A DNA stretch of 37,436 bases from Actinomycetes bacterium (GCA_021778635.1 JAJYCD010000027.1:1-37436), one strand, 5' to 3'; counted from the stretch's first letter, positions 8,240 through 17,576 are shown. Notes: generated by a model from the letters alone, not told the origin. Program-made: numbers and translations.

Positions 8240-10032
8240 GCGCGTCGAGCGCGACCACCCCCGGCACCGGGGCACCCATGCTGGCCCTCGACCACCTGAG
8301 CGTCACGTTCCGGTCCGACGCGGGTCCCGTCCACGCCGTGCGGGAGGTCAGCTTCGACGTCGCACCCGGCGAGATCGTCGCCGTGGTCGGCGAGTCGGGC
8401 TCCGGCAAGTCCGTGAGCTCGCGCGCACTGCTCGGGCTGCTGCCCGGCACGGCGTCGGTCGGCGGATCCGCACGGATGGACGGCGTCGAGCTGACCACGC
8501 TCGGCGGCGAGTCGATGCGCCGTGTGCGCGGCGACCGGATCGCGATGATCTTCCAGGAACCGGCGACCTCGCTCGACCCGGTCCGCACCGTCGGCTGGCA
8601 GGTCATGGAGGCGCTCCGCTCGCACCGACGGATGTCGCGCCATGCCGCGCACCGACGCGCGGTCGAGCTGCTCGACCTGGTCGGCATCCCCGACCCGGAA
8701 CGACGCGTGCACTCGTACCCGCACCAGATGTCCGGCGGACAGAAGCAGCGCGTCATGATCGCGATCGCGATCTCCTGCGAGCCCGAGCTCATCATCGCCG
8801 ACGAGCCCACGACCGCTCTCGACGTCACCGTGCAGGCCGCGATCCTCGACCTGCTCCGCGGGCTGCGCGACCGACTCGGCACCGCGATCGTCCTGATCAC
8901 GCACAACATGGGCGTCGTCGCCGACCTCGCCGACCGCGTCGTCGTGATGTACCGCGGCCAGGTCGTCGAGCAGGCCCCCGTCGCGCAGCTGTTCGCGGCG
9001 CCTGCCCACCCGTACACCCAGCGGCTGCTGGCCGCGGTGCCGTACCTCGGGCAGGGACGGTCGGGCCGACCGACCGCGGAGCCCGGCGACGACTCCGACG
9101 GCACCGGTTCGTCGAGCGGTGCCGGCCCGGGCGCCCGCCCGGTGCAGGTCACGTCGGCGGGCGAGGTCTCGCGAGAGCCGGCGCCCTCGACCGGCACCCC
9201 GGCGCTCGCCGTCCGGGATCTCGTGGTCGAGTTCCCCGGGCGGCTCGGCAGCCCGCGCGTCCGCGCCGTCGACGGCGTGTCCCTGACCATCGCACCCGGA
9301 AGGGTGCTCGGCCTCGTCGGTGAGTCCGGCTCGGGCAAGACCACCGTCGGCCGGAGCGTGGTCGGCCTGGTCCCGGCGACGAGCGGCAGCATCGAGGTGT
9401 TCGGAACCGACCTGCGCACCGCCTCGCCGCACACCCTGCGGGACCTCCGCCGACGGTTCGGGTTCGTCTTCCAGGACCCGGCCGCCTCGCTCAACCCGCG
9501 CGCGAGCGTCGGGGCGTGCATCGCGGAGCCGCTCTCGGTCCACAAGGTGGGGACGGACGCCTCGCGGCACAAGCGCGTGGCGGAGCTGCTCGAGGCCGTG
9601 GAGCTGCCCGCCGCGTTCGCGAAGCGGTACCCGCACGAGCTCTCCGGGGGGCAGCGACAACGCGTCAGCCTCGCACGCGCGCTCGTGCTGGGCCCGGACC
9701 TGCTGATCGCCGATGAGCCGACGAGCGCCCTCGACGTCTCGGTGCAGGCGACCGTGCTGCACCTGTTCCAGGAGCTCCAGCGTGAGATGGGCTTCGCGTG
9801 CCTGTTCATCAGTCACGACCTCGCCGTCGTCGACATCGTGGCCCACGACGTCGCGGTGATGAGCCTCGGACGGCTCGTCGAGGTCGGGACGACGGCCGAG
9901 GTCCTCAGCGCACCGCAGCACGCCTACACGCGCGCGCTCCTCGCCGCGGTCCCGGTGCCGGACCCGGCAGCCCAGCGAGAACGGCGCGAGGTGCGCGCTG
10001 CCCTGCTGGCGGCCGGCTCGGTGTCCTCCTAG
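8236..10032 (+). CDS. Fused double ATPase of peptide ABC transporter (DppD-DppF)
   Basis: A 598-residue protein holding two complete ABC nucleotide-binding domains that energise the permeases. Domain 1 (about 14-270): Walker A GESGSGKS (52-59), signature MSGGQKQR (165-172), Walker B LIIADE (185-190), switch H223. Domain 2 (about 323-575): Walker A GESGSGKT (362-369), signature LSGGQRQR (469-476), Walker B LLIADE (489-494), switch H527. Each has the oligopeptide-family C-terminal HPYTQRLLAAVP or HAYTRALLAAVP motif. A Gly/Ser/Pro-rich linker of about 50 residues (270-322) joins them. The ATG at 8236 overlaps the permease stop by four bases and has AGGAGG upstream. Both sites look intact, so both should hydrolyse ATP. 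The stop codon lies inside a 19-bp tandem duplication. Confidence 0.95.
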   Translation: MSASSATTPGTGAPMLALDHLSVTFRSDAGPVHAVREVSFDVAPGEIVAVVGESGSGKSVSSRALLGLLPGTASVGGSARMDGVELTTLGGESMRRVRGDRIAMIFQEPATSLDPVRTVGWQVMEALRSHRRMSRHAAHRRAVELLDLVGIPDPERRVHSYPHQMSGGQKQRVMIAIAISCEPELIIADEPTTALDVTVQAAILDLLRGLRDRLGTAIVLITHNMGVVADLADRVVVMYRGQVVEQAPVAQLFAAPAHPYTQRLLAAVPYLGQGRSGRPTAEPGDDSDGTGSSSGAGPGARPVQVTSAGEVSREPAPSTGTPALAVRDLVVEFPGRLGSPRVRAVDGVSLTIAPGRVLGLVGESGSGKTTVGRSVVGLVPATSGSIEVFGTDLRTASPHTLRDLRRRFGFVFQDPAASLNPRASVGACIAEPLSVHKVGTDASRHKRVAELLEAVELPAAFAKRYPHELSGGQRQRVSLARALVLGPDLLIADEPTSALDVSVQATVLHLFQELQREMGFACLFISHDLAVVDIVAHDVAVMSLGRLVEVGTTAEVLSAPQHAYTRALLAAVPVPDPAAQRERREVRAALLAAGSVSS

Positions 10033-10053
10033 AAGCTCGGTGTCCTCCGAGAA
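10016..10053 (+). repeat. 19-bp tandem duplication across the ATPase stop codon
   Basis: Two adjacent 19-base copies (10016-10034 and 10035-10053) of GCTCGGTGTCCTCC-T/G-AGAA differ at one base. That base is the T of the TAG stop at 10030; in the second copy it is G, giving a GAG in the corresponding place. Confidence 0.85.
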
Positions 10054-10150
10054 GGAGGAGTCGGAGACGACAGCATCCGCCGACGCGACGAGAGGTCGCG
10101 CTCGACGACCGGCCGGGCGCTCACCGGGCGTCCTCCGCGCGCGGGCGCCG

Positions 10151-13100
10151 TCAGGCGTAGAAGACGCGCTCGACGACCGCGCGGGCGCGCCGAGCCTTGC
10201 GGAGGTACTCCTCCTCGAGCTCTCCGGCGTGGCCGGCAGGCAGTCCGACGATGCGCGCGAGGCCCGCGAGGGCCTGCCGGTCGTGCGGGAGGACGTCGGC
10301 CTGCGCACCGCCCGGTCGGCCGGACCACAGCACGATCGCGTCCCGCAGCCGCGACGCGCTCTCCCATGCGTCCGCGAGCACCGCGGCATCGGCGGTCTCG
10401 ATCAACCCGGCCGCCGCCGCGGACTCGAGAGCCTCGAGCGTCGCCGTCGTCCGCAGTCCGGGCACCTCGAACGCATGCTGCAGCTGCAGCAGCTGGACGG
10501 TCCACTCGACGTCGGCGAGCCCGCCGCGACCGAGCTTGAGGTGCCGGGTCGGGTGGACACCTCGCGGCAGACGCTCCGACTCGACCCGCGCCTTGATCCG
10601 GCGCACCTCACGGACGACCGCCGGGTCGAGCCCTCCGTGCGGGTACCTCAGCGGGTCGACGAGAGCCACGAACCGCTCACCGAGCTCCACATCTCCCGCA
10701 ACCGGACGTGCGCGCAGCAGCGCCTGGCTCTCCCAGGGAGAGGACCAGCGCGCGTAGTACTCCACGTAGGAGTCGAACGACCGCACGAGCGGCCCGTTGC
10801 GGCCCTCGGGACGCAACGACGCATCGACCTCGAGGGCCGGTTCGGGACCGACCGCACCCAGCAGATAGCGCAGTCGGCTCGCCACCGCGAGCGCGTAGGT
10901 CTGGGCGGCCTCGTCGTCCACGCCCGGGCACGGGTCGTGGACGAACATCACGTCCGCATCGGAGGAGTACCCCATCTCGCCGCCGCCGAGCCGACCCATC
11001 GCGACCACGAGCATCCGGGTCGGGGGCGCGTCGAGGCCGGCGCACGCCTCGGACTCCGCCGCGCGCAGCACTCCTGCGAGCACGACGTCCGCAGCGACCG
11101 TCAGCGTCTGCGCCGCCGTCGTGCTCGTAACGACACCCAGCACGTCCGCGGCGGCCGTTCGCGCGAGCTCTCGACGGCGCAGCGCGCGCAGGGCCACCGC
11201 CGCCGCCTCCGCGCCGGTCGCGCGGGACACCAGCGCGTCCGCCTCCGCACCGAGGCGCTGCGCGCCGCGTCCGAGCAGCTCCGCGTCGTCGGCGAGCCAG
11301 GCGACGGACTCGGGTGAGCGGGTCAAGGCGTCGGCGACGTAACGCGACGTCGAGAGCACGGTCGCGAGCCGACGCGCTGCCGTCCCCGAGTCGCGCAGGA
11401 GCTTGAGGTACCAGTGCGTCGTGCCGAGCTCGTCCGACAACCGACGGAAGGCGAGGAGACCGGCATCCGGCGCGGCCCCGTCGGCGAACCATCCGATCAT
11501 CACCGGCAAGAGCTGCCGCTGGATCGCGGCGCGTCGCGACAGCCCCTCGGTGAGCGCCGCGATGTGTCGCATCGCCCCGGCCGGGTCGGTGTAGCCGATC
11601 GCGGCGAGCCGCGCGCGGGCCGCCTCGGGCGCGAGGCTCGCCTCCTCCGTCGAGAGCTGTGCCATGGCTGGCAGCAGCGGTCGGTAGAAGAGCTCCTCGT
11701 GCAGGTGGCGGACCTGTCGTCGCACCGAGCGCCAGCGCTCGTCGAGCCCCTCCGCACCGACGGTGCGCATGCCGACGGATCTCGCCAACCGACGCAGGTC
11801 CGCCGGAGCCGACGGCATCAGGTGGGTGCGGCGCAGCCGGTACAGCTGGATGCGGTGCTCGAGGGAGCGCAGCAGGCGATAGCACTGGGCGAGCTCGGCC
11901 GCGTCCGACCGTCCGACGTACCCGCCGGCGGAGAGCGCGGCGAGCGCCGTGAGCGTGCCGGGACTCCGGATCGACTCGTCCGCGCGCCCGTGCACGAGCT
12001 GCAGCAGCTGGACGGTGAACTCGACGTCGCGGAGCCCACCCTTGCCCAGCTTGAGCTGGCGGTCCGCCTCCGCCGCCGGGACGTTGTCCTCGACACGTCG
12101 CCGCATCGCCTGGGAGTCCTCGACGAAGTTCTCTCGCCCGACCGCCGCCCAGACCATCGGGTTCAGGGCGTCCACGTACGCCTGCCCGAGCGCCGGGTCG
12201 CCGGCGACCGGCCGCGCCTTGAGCAGGGCCTGGAACTCCCACGTGCGAGCCCACCGCTCGTAGTAGGCCGTGTGGCTCGAGAGGGTCCGGACCAGGGGCC
12301 CGTTCTTCCCCTCCGGCCTCAGGGCCGCGTCGACCGGCCAGAGGGCCGGCTCACCTGCCGCCGTGGAGCACGCGCGCGCGAGGCCGGCAGCGAGCTTGGT
12401 CCCGACCGCGATGGCATGAGCCTCGTCGACACCGTCCGGCTCGACGACGTAGATCACGTCCACGTCGCTCACGTAGTTGAGCTCTCGGCCTCCGCACTTG
12501 CCCATCCCGATCACCGCGAGGCGGACACCGGCTCCGTGGTCGTCGAGGTCGGCCCGCGCGAGCGCGAGCGCCGCCTCGAGGGCGGCCGAGGCGAGGTCGG
12601 CGAGCGCCGCGGCGACGGCCGGCAGGATCTCGAGCGGATCCGGGGCGGTGAGGTCGGTCGCGGCGATCGCCAGCAGGCGACGCTGGTAGGCACGCCGCAT
12701 CGCGTCGATGCCGGCCGCGCCGACGAGCGTGGCGACGGGGACCTCGGCATCCGGGTCCGCACCGACGGCGACCAGCAGCTCCGCGCGCACAGCGGCCGTG
12801 GAGACCGCGGTGCCGGGAGAGTCGTCGACCAGCACGTCGAGATGGCCGGGGTGCGCCGCCAGGTTGTCACCGAGCGCCACGGACGCGCCGACCACGGCGA
12901 GGAGCCGGTCCCGCGCCGGGCCGGCCGTCGACAGCAGCGACGTCAGCACGCCGACCCGGTCGTCCCGGACCACACCTGCGAGCTTCGCGAGAGCCAGCAG
13001 GGCCAGATCCGGATCAGCGACGTCCGCGAGAGCGACGAGCAACCCGTCCGCCCACTCCCGGTCGACCGGCGCGAGGTCCGCACGCGCCCGCTCCGAGGCG

Positions 13101-13234
13101 TCCTCGAGCTCGGGCAGCTCACCCAGCAGGCCGACGAGCGCAGGGTCGCCCAGCATCCGTTCCGCCCGGAGGGCGTCGGTGAAGCCGAGCCGGGTGAGTC
13201 GCCCGGCCCAGGTCCCCGTCCTGGCGGTGGTCAC
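10151..13234 (-). CDS. glnE: Bifunctional glutamine synthetase adenylyltransferase/deadenylase
   Basis: A 1027-residue enzyme that attaches AMP to, and removes it from, the regulatory tyrosine of glutamine synthetase. It has two nucleotidyltransferase halves. The N-terminal adenylyl-removing half has GMGKCGGRELNYVSDVDV with D257 and D259; the C-terminal transferase half has MGRLGGGEMGYSSDADV with D759 and D761. Each is followed by a helical domain with KLGKGGLRDVEF or KLGRGGLADVEW. It is slightly longer than typical GlnE (about 950-1000). The GTG at 13234 overlaps the glnA2 stop by four bases (GTGA), so the two are translationally coupled. An open frame on this strand continues upstream to about 15868, but only antisense to glnA2 and nadE. 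The likely target is GlnA1 (Tyr402), not its operon partner. Confidence 0.97.
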   Translation of the reverse strand: MTTARTGTWAGRLTRLGFTDALRAERMLGDPALVGLLGELPELEDASERARADLAPVDREWADGLLVALADVADPDLALLALAKLAGVVRDDRVGVLTSLLSTAGPARDRLLAVVGASVALGDNLAAHPGHLDVLVDDSPGTAVSTAAVRAELLVAVGADPDAEVPVATLVGAAGIDAMRRAYQRRLLAIAATDLTAPDPLEILPAVAAALADLASAALEAALALARADLDDHGAGVRLAVIGMGKCGGRELNYVSDVDVIYVVEPDGVDEAHAIAVGTKLAAGLARACSTAAGEPALWPVDAALRPEGKNGPLVRTLSSHTAYYERWARTWEFQALLKARPVAGDPALGQAYVDALNPMVWAAVGRENFVEDSQAMRRRVEDNVPAAEADRQLKLGKGGLRDVEFTVQLLQLVHGRADESIRSPGTLTALAALSAGGYVGRSDAAELAQCYRLLRSLEHRIQLYRLRRTHLMPSAPADLRRLARSVGMRTVGAEGLDERWRSVRRQVRHLHEELFYRPLLPAMAQLSTEEASLAPEAARARLAAIGYTDPAGAMRHIAALTEGLSRRAAIQRQLLPVMIGWFADGAAPDAGLLAFRRLSDELGTTHWYLKLLRDSGTAARRLATVLSTSRYVADALTRSPESVAWLADDAELLGRGAQRLGAEADALVSRATGAEAAAVALRALRRRELARTAAADVLGVVTSTTAAQTLTVAADVVLAGVLRAAESEACAGLDAPPTRMLVVAMGRLGGGEMGYSSDADVMFVHDPCPGVDDEAAQTYALAVASRLRYLLGAVGPEPALEVDASLRPEGRNGPLVRSFDSYVEYYARWSSPWESQALLRARPVAGDVELGERFVALVDPLRYPHGGLDPAVVREVRRIKARVESERLPRGVHPTRHLKLGRGGLADVEWTVQLLQLQHAFEVPGLRTTATLEALESAAAAGLIETADAAVLADAWESASRLRDAIVLWSGRPGGAQADVLPHDRQALAGLARIVGLPAGHAGELEEEYLRKARRARAVVERVFYA

Positions 13235-14568
13235 AGGACCCGGAGGAACCGCCGCAGCTCGTACGGGGTGACCTGGCCCCGGTACTCGTTCCACTCCTGA
13301 CGCTTGTTGCGCAGGACGTAGTCGAACACGTGCTCGCCGAGCGTCTCGGCGACGAGCTCGGACCGTTCCATGACCGCGATCGCACCGTCGAGAGAGTCCG
13401 GCAGCGGTTCGATCCCGAGCGCACGACGCTCGGAGTCGGTGAGCTCCCAGACGTCGTCCTCGGCGCCCTCCGGCAGCTCGTAGCCCTGCTCGATGCCCTT
13501 GAGTCCCGCAGCGAGCAGCACGGCGTAGGCGAGGTACGGGTTCGCCGCGGAGTCGAGAGCGCGGTACTCGATCCGGCTCGAGTTGCCCTTGCCCGGCTTG
13601 TACATCGGGACGCGCACGAGGGCCGACCTGTTGTTGTGGCCCCAGCAGACGAAGCTCGGCGCCTCGGCACCGCCCCAGAGACGCTTGTACGAGTTCACGA
13701 ACTGGTTCGTGACGGCGGTGATCTCCGCCGCGTGGTGCAGGAGACCGGCGATGAAGCTGCGCGCCACCTTCGAGAGCTCCAGCGGGGCACCCGGCTCGTG
13801 GAACGCGTTGCGGTCCCCCTCGAAGAGCGAGAGGTGCGTGTGCATCCCGGACCCCGGGTGGTCGACCATGGGCTTGGGCATGAACGAGGCGAACACGCCC
13901 TGCTCGAGCGCGACCTCCTTGACGACCGTGCGGAAGGTCATGATGTTGTCGGCGGTCGTCAGGGCGTCCGCGTAGCGCAGGTCGATCTCGTTCTGGCCCG
14001 GACCCGCCTCGTGGTGCGAGAACTCGACGGAGATCCCCATCGACTCGAGCATGCTGATCGCCGCGCGACGGAAGTCGTGCGCGGTCCCCCGCGGGACGTG
14101 GTCGAAGTACCCGGCCGTGTCGACCGGCACGAGCGGGAGCTCCGGGTCGGCCGGGTTCTCGAACAGGTAGAACTCGACCTCGGGATGCGTGTAGAAGGTG
14201 AAACCCTGCTCGCTCCCCTTCGCCAGCGCGCGCTTGAGGACGGTGCGGGAGTCCGCCATCGACGGCTCGCCGTCCGGCGTCTCGATGTCGCAGAACATCC
14301 GCGCCGTGCCGTGGTGCTCGCCGCGCCAGGGCAGCACCTGGAAGGTCGTGGGGTCCGGCTTGGCGATCATGTCCGCCTCGTAGACCCGGGTCAGGCCCTC
14401 GATCGAGCTGCCGTCGAACCCGATCCCCTCGCTGAAGGCGGACTCGAGCTCGGCCGGCGCGATCGCCACCGACTTGAGCGTGCCGAGCACGTCGGTGAAC
14501 CACAGTCGGATGAACCGGATGTCTCGCTCTTCGACCGTACGGAGCACGAACTCCTGCTGCCTGTCCAT
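13231..14568 (-). CDS. glnA2: Glutamine synthetase family protein GlnA2
   Basis: A 445-residue type I glutamine synthetase homologue, matching the length of mycobacterial GlnA2 (446). Motifs: IGFDGSSIEG (49-58), EVEFY near 130-134, PGSGMHTHLS (238-247), SRIEYRALDSAANPYLAYA (331-349). At the place of GlnA1 [10 protein letters not shown] it has DDVWELTDSE, with Trp374 in place of the adenylylated tyrosine, so GlnE cannot modify it there. Known relatives are low-activity, accessory glutamine synthetases or gamma-glutamylpolyamine synthetases; which applies is undecided. The ATG at 14568 gives MDRQQEFVLR, the usual start; an in-frame ATG nine bases upstream is possible. It is the first gene of the glnA2-glnE pair and is divergent from nadE. 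Confidence 0.92.
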   Translation of the reverse strand: MDRQQEFVLRTVEERDIRFIRLWFTDVLGTLKSVAIAPAELESAFSEGIGFDGSSIEGLTRVYEADMIAKPDPTTFQVLPWRGEHHGTARMFCDIETPDGEPSMADSRTVLKRALAKGSEQGFTFYTHPEVEFYLFENPADPELPLVPVDTAGYFDHVPRGTAHDFRRAAISMLESMGISVEFSHHEAGPGQNEIDLRYADALTTADNIMTFRTVVKEVALEQGVFASFMPKPMVDHPGSGMHTHLSLFEGDRNAFHEPGAPLELSKVARSFIAGLLHHAAEITAVTNQFVNSYKRLWGGAEAPSFVCWGHNNRSALVRVPMYKPGKGNSSRIEYRALDSAANPYLAYAVLLAAGLKGIEQGYELPEGAEDDVWELTDSERRALGIEPLPDSLDGAIAVMERSELVAETLGEHVFDYVLRNKRQEWNEYRGQVTPYELRRFLRVL

Positions 14569-14670
14569 GGTCCCCATCCTGCCTGATGTCGAGCCGCTCG
14601 TGGCGCCAGGTCCGGGTGGACGCGCAGGGCAGTCCGGCTGGTGGACACCACGTCGTCCGAGGTGACCGCC

Positions 14671-14676
14671 TACGCT
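14671..14676 (+). promoter_or_regulatory. Predicted -10 hexamer of nadE
   Basis: TACGCT ends 7 bases before the nadE ATG. There is no Shine-Dalgarno between, so a leaderless transcript is predicted. Confidence 0.45.
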
Positions 14677-14683
14677 TGCCGCC

Positions 14684-16339
14684 ATGGCGACTCTGCGCAT
14701 CGCGCTGGCTCAGATCGACACGTGCGTCGGCGACCTCCGGTCGAACTCGCAGGCCGTCCTCACGTGGTCGCGCACCGCCGCGGACCTGGGCGCGGACGTG
14801 GTCGTGTTCCCCGAGATGACGCTGACGGGCTACCCGATCGAGGACCTCGCCCTGCGCGCCTCGGTGCGACGCGAGGCCGAGCGAGTCCTGCAGGACCTCG
14901 CCGCGCGGCTGGCCTCCGAGGGCCTGGCAGACCTGACCGTCGTGGTGGGTACGCTCGGCAGCCGGACGCATCGCGAGCACCCGGGCGCGCCCGCACGTCC
15001 GACGAACCAGGCGGCCGTCCTGAGGGGCGGCGCGGTGATCGCGCGCTACGACAAGCACCACCTGCCGAACTACGGCGTGTTCGACGAGTTCCGGATCTTC
15101 ACCCCGGGTGACACGCCCTGCGTCGTGGACGTGCGCGGGCGCCGCGTCGGGCTGGTGATCTGCGAGGACATCTGGCAGGACGGCGGGCCGGTGTCGGTCA
15201 TGCGGGACATGGACCTCGACCTCCTCGTGGTCCCCAACGGCTCGCCCTTCGAGGAGGGGAAGGGGCACGTGCGGACCGAGCTGGCGGCACGACGGGCACG
15301 TGAGGTCGACGCGCCCGTGGCGTACGTCAACCTGACCGGCGGCCAGGACGACCTCGTCTTCGACGGCGGCTCGTTCGTCGTCGTCCCGTCCGGGGATGTC
15401 GTCGCGCGCGCACCGCAGTTCGTCGAGCACCTGCTGGTGTGCGACCTGCCGGACGACGGGGCGCGCCCGACGGGGGCGCTCGCAACTCCGCTCGAGCCCG
15501 ATGCCGAGGTCTACCGGGCCCTGGTCACCGGCCTCGAGGGATATGTCCGCAAGAACGGGTTCCGCTCCGTGACCCTCGGCCTGTCCGGGGGGATCGACTC
15601 GGCACTCGTCGCTGCGATCGCCGCCGATGCGATCGGAGGCGCCAACGTCGTCGGGGTGTCGATGCCGTCGCCCCACTCGTCCCAGCACTCGAAGGACGAC
15701 GCCGCCGACACCGCACGGCGGATCGGTGCGGACTACCGCGTCCAGCCGATCACGCCGATGGTCGAGGCCTTCGACCACGAGCTGCACCTCGACGGGGTCG
15801 CGGCCGAGAACCTGCAGGCGCGGGTGCGCGGCATGATCCTCATGGGGCTGTCGAACGCCGAGGGGCACCTCGTGCTCGCCACCGGCAACAAGTCGGAGCT
15901 CGCGGTCGGGTACTCCACGATCTACGGGGACGCGGTGGGCGGCTACGCACCGTTGAAGGACGTCGACAAGTCCCGGGTGTGGGAGCTCTCACGCTGGCGG
16001 AACGTCGCCGCGATCGAGGCCGGCGAGATCCCGCCGATCCCCGAGAGCTCGATCACGAAGCCGCCGTCGGCCGAGCTGCGCCCCGGCCAGGTCGACCAGG
16101 ACAGCCTCCCCGCGTACCACCTGCTCGACGCCGTCCTCGACGCCTATGTGGAGAGTGCCGAGGGCCGCGCGGAGCTGCTCGAGCGAGGCTTCGACACCGA
16201 GATCGTCGACACGGTCGTGACACTGGTCGACCGCGCCGAGTGGAAACGTCGGCAGTACCCACCCGGGCCCAAGGTCACCGCGCTCGCCTTCGGCCGGGAC
16301 CGGCGCCTGCCGATCACGACGAGGTGGCGCGAGCCCTGA
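14684..16339 (+). CDS. nadE: Glutamine-dependent NAD+ synthetase
   Basis: A 551-residue cytosolic enzyme that amidates nicotinate adenine dinucleotide to NAD+ using glutamine and ATP. The N-terminal nitrilase-like glutaminase domain has the full catalytic triad: E44 ([10 protein letters not shown]), K124 ([14 protein letters not shown]) and C160 (LVICEDIW). The C-terminal synthetase domain starts near 275 and has the PP-loop SGGIDSAL (301-308) and [18 protein letters not shown]. It belongs to the shorter bacterial class, not the roughly 680-residue mycobacterial one. The ATG at 14684 follows a -10-like hexamer. It stands between glnA2 (divergent) and panB (82 bases downstream, same strand), so NAD and pantothenate synthesis may be co-transcribed. 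It consumes glutamine made by the neighbouring synthetases. Confidence 0.97.
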   Translation: MATLRIALAQIDTCVGDLRSNSQAVLTWSRTAADLGADVVVFPEMTLTGYPIEDLALRASVRREAERVLQDLAARLASEGLADLTVVVGTLGSRTHREHPGAPARPTNQAAVLRGGAVIARYDKHHLPNYGVFDEFRIFTPGDTPCVVDVRGRRVGLVICEDIWQDGGPVSVMRDMDLDLLVVPNGSPFEEGKGHVRTELAARRAREVDAPVAYVNLTGGQDDLVFDGGSFVVVPSGDVVARAPQFVEHLLVCDLPDDGARPTGALATPLEPDAEVYRALVTGLEGYVRKNGFRSVTLGLSGGIDSALVAAIAADAIGGANVVGVSMPSPHSSQHSKDDAADTARRIGADYRVQPITPMVEAFDHELHLDGVAAENLQARVRGMILMGLSNAEGHLVLATGNKSELAVGYSTIYGDAVGGYAPLKDVDKSRVWELSRWRNVAAIEAGEIPPIPESSITKPPSAELRPGQVDQDSLPAYHLLDAVLDAYVESAEGRAELLERGFDTEIVDTVVTLVDRAEWKRRQYPPGPKVTALAFGRDRRLPITTRWREP

Positions 16340-16421
16340 CGACGCTGCACCCGACAGACCTGCACGAACCCGCACGGCACGCAGGCCGACCCGCAGGCCG
16401 GCACACGAGAGAGCAGGAACG

Positions 16422-17252
16422 ATGAGCGACACCGCACCAGCACCACGTCCCGCGACCCGGGTCCGGGTGCCGCACCTGCGCGAGGCCAAGAAGCGTGGCG
16501 AGAAGCTGACGATGCTCACCGCCTACGACGCACCCACGGCCCGGATCTTCGACGAGGCCGGCATCGACATGCTGCTCATCGGGGACTCGATCGGCAACAC
16601 GATGCTCGGCCACGAGACCACGATCCCGGTGACGGTCGACGAGCTGATCCCGGCGGTCCGGGCCGTGGCTCGGTCGACGCACCGCGCGATGGTCGTGGCC
16701 GATCTCCCCTTCGGCTCGTACGAGACGTCCCCGGCCCAGGCCCTCGCCACCGCGGTCCGGATGTTCAAGGAGGCCGGGGCGCACGCCGTCAAGTTCGAGG
16801 GCGGCGCCCGCGTCGCCGCACAGGTGCGCGCCCTCACCGACGCCGGGATGCCCGTCGTCGGGCACCTCGGCTTCACACCGCAGTCGGAGAACATCCTGGG
16901 CGGCAAGCGGGTGCAGGGTCGTGGAGACGTCGCCGCCGAGAAGCTGTGCGAGGACGCGCTCGCGCTCCAGGAGGCGGGGGCGGTCGCGATCGTCCTGGAG
17001 ATGGTGCCGGCACCCCTCGCCGAGCGGGTCACCGAGATCCTGCAGATCCCGACGATCGGCATCGGCGCCGGCCCGCACTGCGACGGTCAGGTTCTCGTGT
17101 GGCTCGACATGGCCGGCATGGGGTCCTGGTCGCCGAAGTTCGCGAAGCAGTACGCGCAGCTCGGTGCTGCGCTGGGCGATGCCGCGCGCGCCTACGCGGA
17201 CGACGTCCGGTCCGGGACGTTCCCGGACGCCGAGCACTCGTTCCTCGCGTGA
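16422..17252 (+). CDS. panB: 3-methyl-2-oxobutanoate hydroxymethyltransferase
   Basis: A 276-residue TIM-barrel enzyme that adds a hydroxymethyl group from 5,10-methylene-tetrahydrofolate to 2-oxoisovalerate, the first step of pantothenate and CoA synthesis. Metal and catalytic residues of the family are visible: D55 ([11 protein letters not shown]), D94 (VADLPFGSY), K124 and E126 (AVKFEGG), and catalytic E193 (VLEMVP). HLGFTPQS (148-155) and [15 protein letters not shown] are also typical. The ATG at 16422 has an AGGAA-type ribosome site a few bases upstream. The spacer after nadE carries only a short direct repeat (GCAGGCCG twice). M. tuberculosis has panB (Rv2225) at the same relative position, supporting ancestral order. 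Confidence 0.97.
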   Translation: MSDTAPAPRPATRVRVPHLREAKKRGEKLTMLTAYDAPTARIFDEAGIDMLLIGDSIGNTMLGHETTIPVTVDELIPAVRAVARSTHRAMVVADLPFGSYETSPAQALATAVRMFKEAGAHAVKFEGGARVAAQVRALTDAGMPVVGHLGFTPQSENILGGKRVQGRGDVAAEKLCEDALALQEAGAVAIVLEMVPAPLAERVTEILQIPTIGIGAGPHCDGQVLVWLDMAGMGSWSPKFAKQYAQLGAALGDAARAYADDVRSGTFPDAEHSFLA

Positions 17253-17275
17253 GGCCGGCGGTCCTCGCCTGACGG

Positions 17276-17300
17276 CGGCGGTCGGCCGCGACCACCGCCG
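17276..17300. terminator. Bidirectional terminator between panB and the SPOR-like gene
   Basis: CGGCGGT (17276-17282) pairs with ACCGCCG (17294-17300) around an 11-base loop that can pair further. It lies between convergent genes and could serve both. There is no T-run. Confidence 0.5.
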
Positions 17301-17314
17301 GGCCGGTCGTCGGG

Positions 17315-17509
17315 TCAGTCCTCGGCATCCTCCTTGTCCCAGGCCCGCGTGCGCGCCCGCGCACGTTCCAGGGCGTGCTCGGCCGCGTCACGCGTCGCGT
17401 ACGGACCCATCCGGTCCTGCCAGCCGATGGTCTTGCCCTCGAGCACCTCGCCCGTCTTGACGTCGTAGTAGAACTCGGGCTCGTCACCCGGCACATGATG
17501 AGTGGTCAC
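17315..17509 (-). CDS. Small SPOR-like actinobacterial protein
   Basis: A 64-residue acidic, soluble protein with the pattern EFYYDVKTGEVLEG, then WQDRMGPYATRDAAEHALERA and an acidic end. It resembles the small conserved actinobacterial proteins annotated as SPOR-domain-containing or hypothetical. The MGPYATRDAAEHAL part matches the second half of a SPOR repeat, which in larger proteins binds denuded peptidoglycan. There is no signal peptide, so a cell-wall role is doubtful. The GTG at 17509 was chosen because AGGAGA lies a few bases upstream on the minus strand; longer frames run into the map promoter. It is divergent from map. Function unknown. Confidence 0.75.
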   Translation of the reverse strand: MTTHHVPGDEPEFYYDVKTGEVLEGKTIGWQDRMGPYATRDAAEHALERARARTRAWDKEDAED

Positions 17510-17563
17510 GTGATCTCCTGTTGCCCTTGAGCGGCGTCCCGGCGGAGACGACGCGTCGCTCCG

Positions 17564-17569
17564 TAGACT
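17564..17569 (+). promoter_or_regulatory. Predicted -10 hexamer of map
   Basis: TAGACT ends 7 bases before the map ATG, with no Shine-Dalgarno. It is identical to the hexamer before the DUF4191 gene. Confidence 0.5.
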
Positions 17570-17576
17570 GCCACCT

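Noticed and set aside
7034-8275. 413-residue minus-strand open frame opposite the second permease
   Set aside because: Extremely Arg/Asp-rich, no domain, antisense to a recognisable permease; a GC-bias shadow.
13235-15868. Open frame continuing upstream of glnE on the minus strand, which would give a protein of about 1900 residues
   Set aside because: The added part runs antisense or out of frame through glnA2 and nadE and shows no domain; it is the result of GC bias. The GTG at 13234 coupled to the glnA2 stop is the real start.
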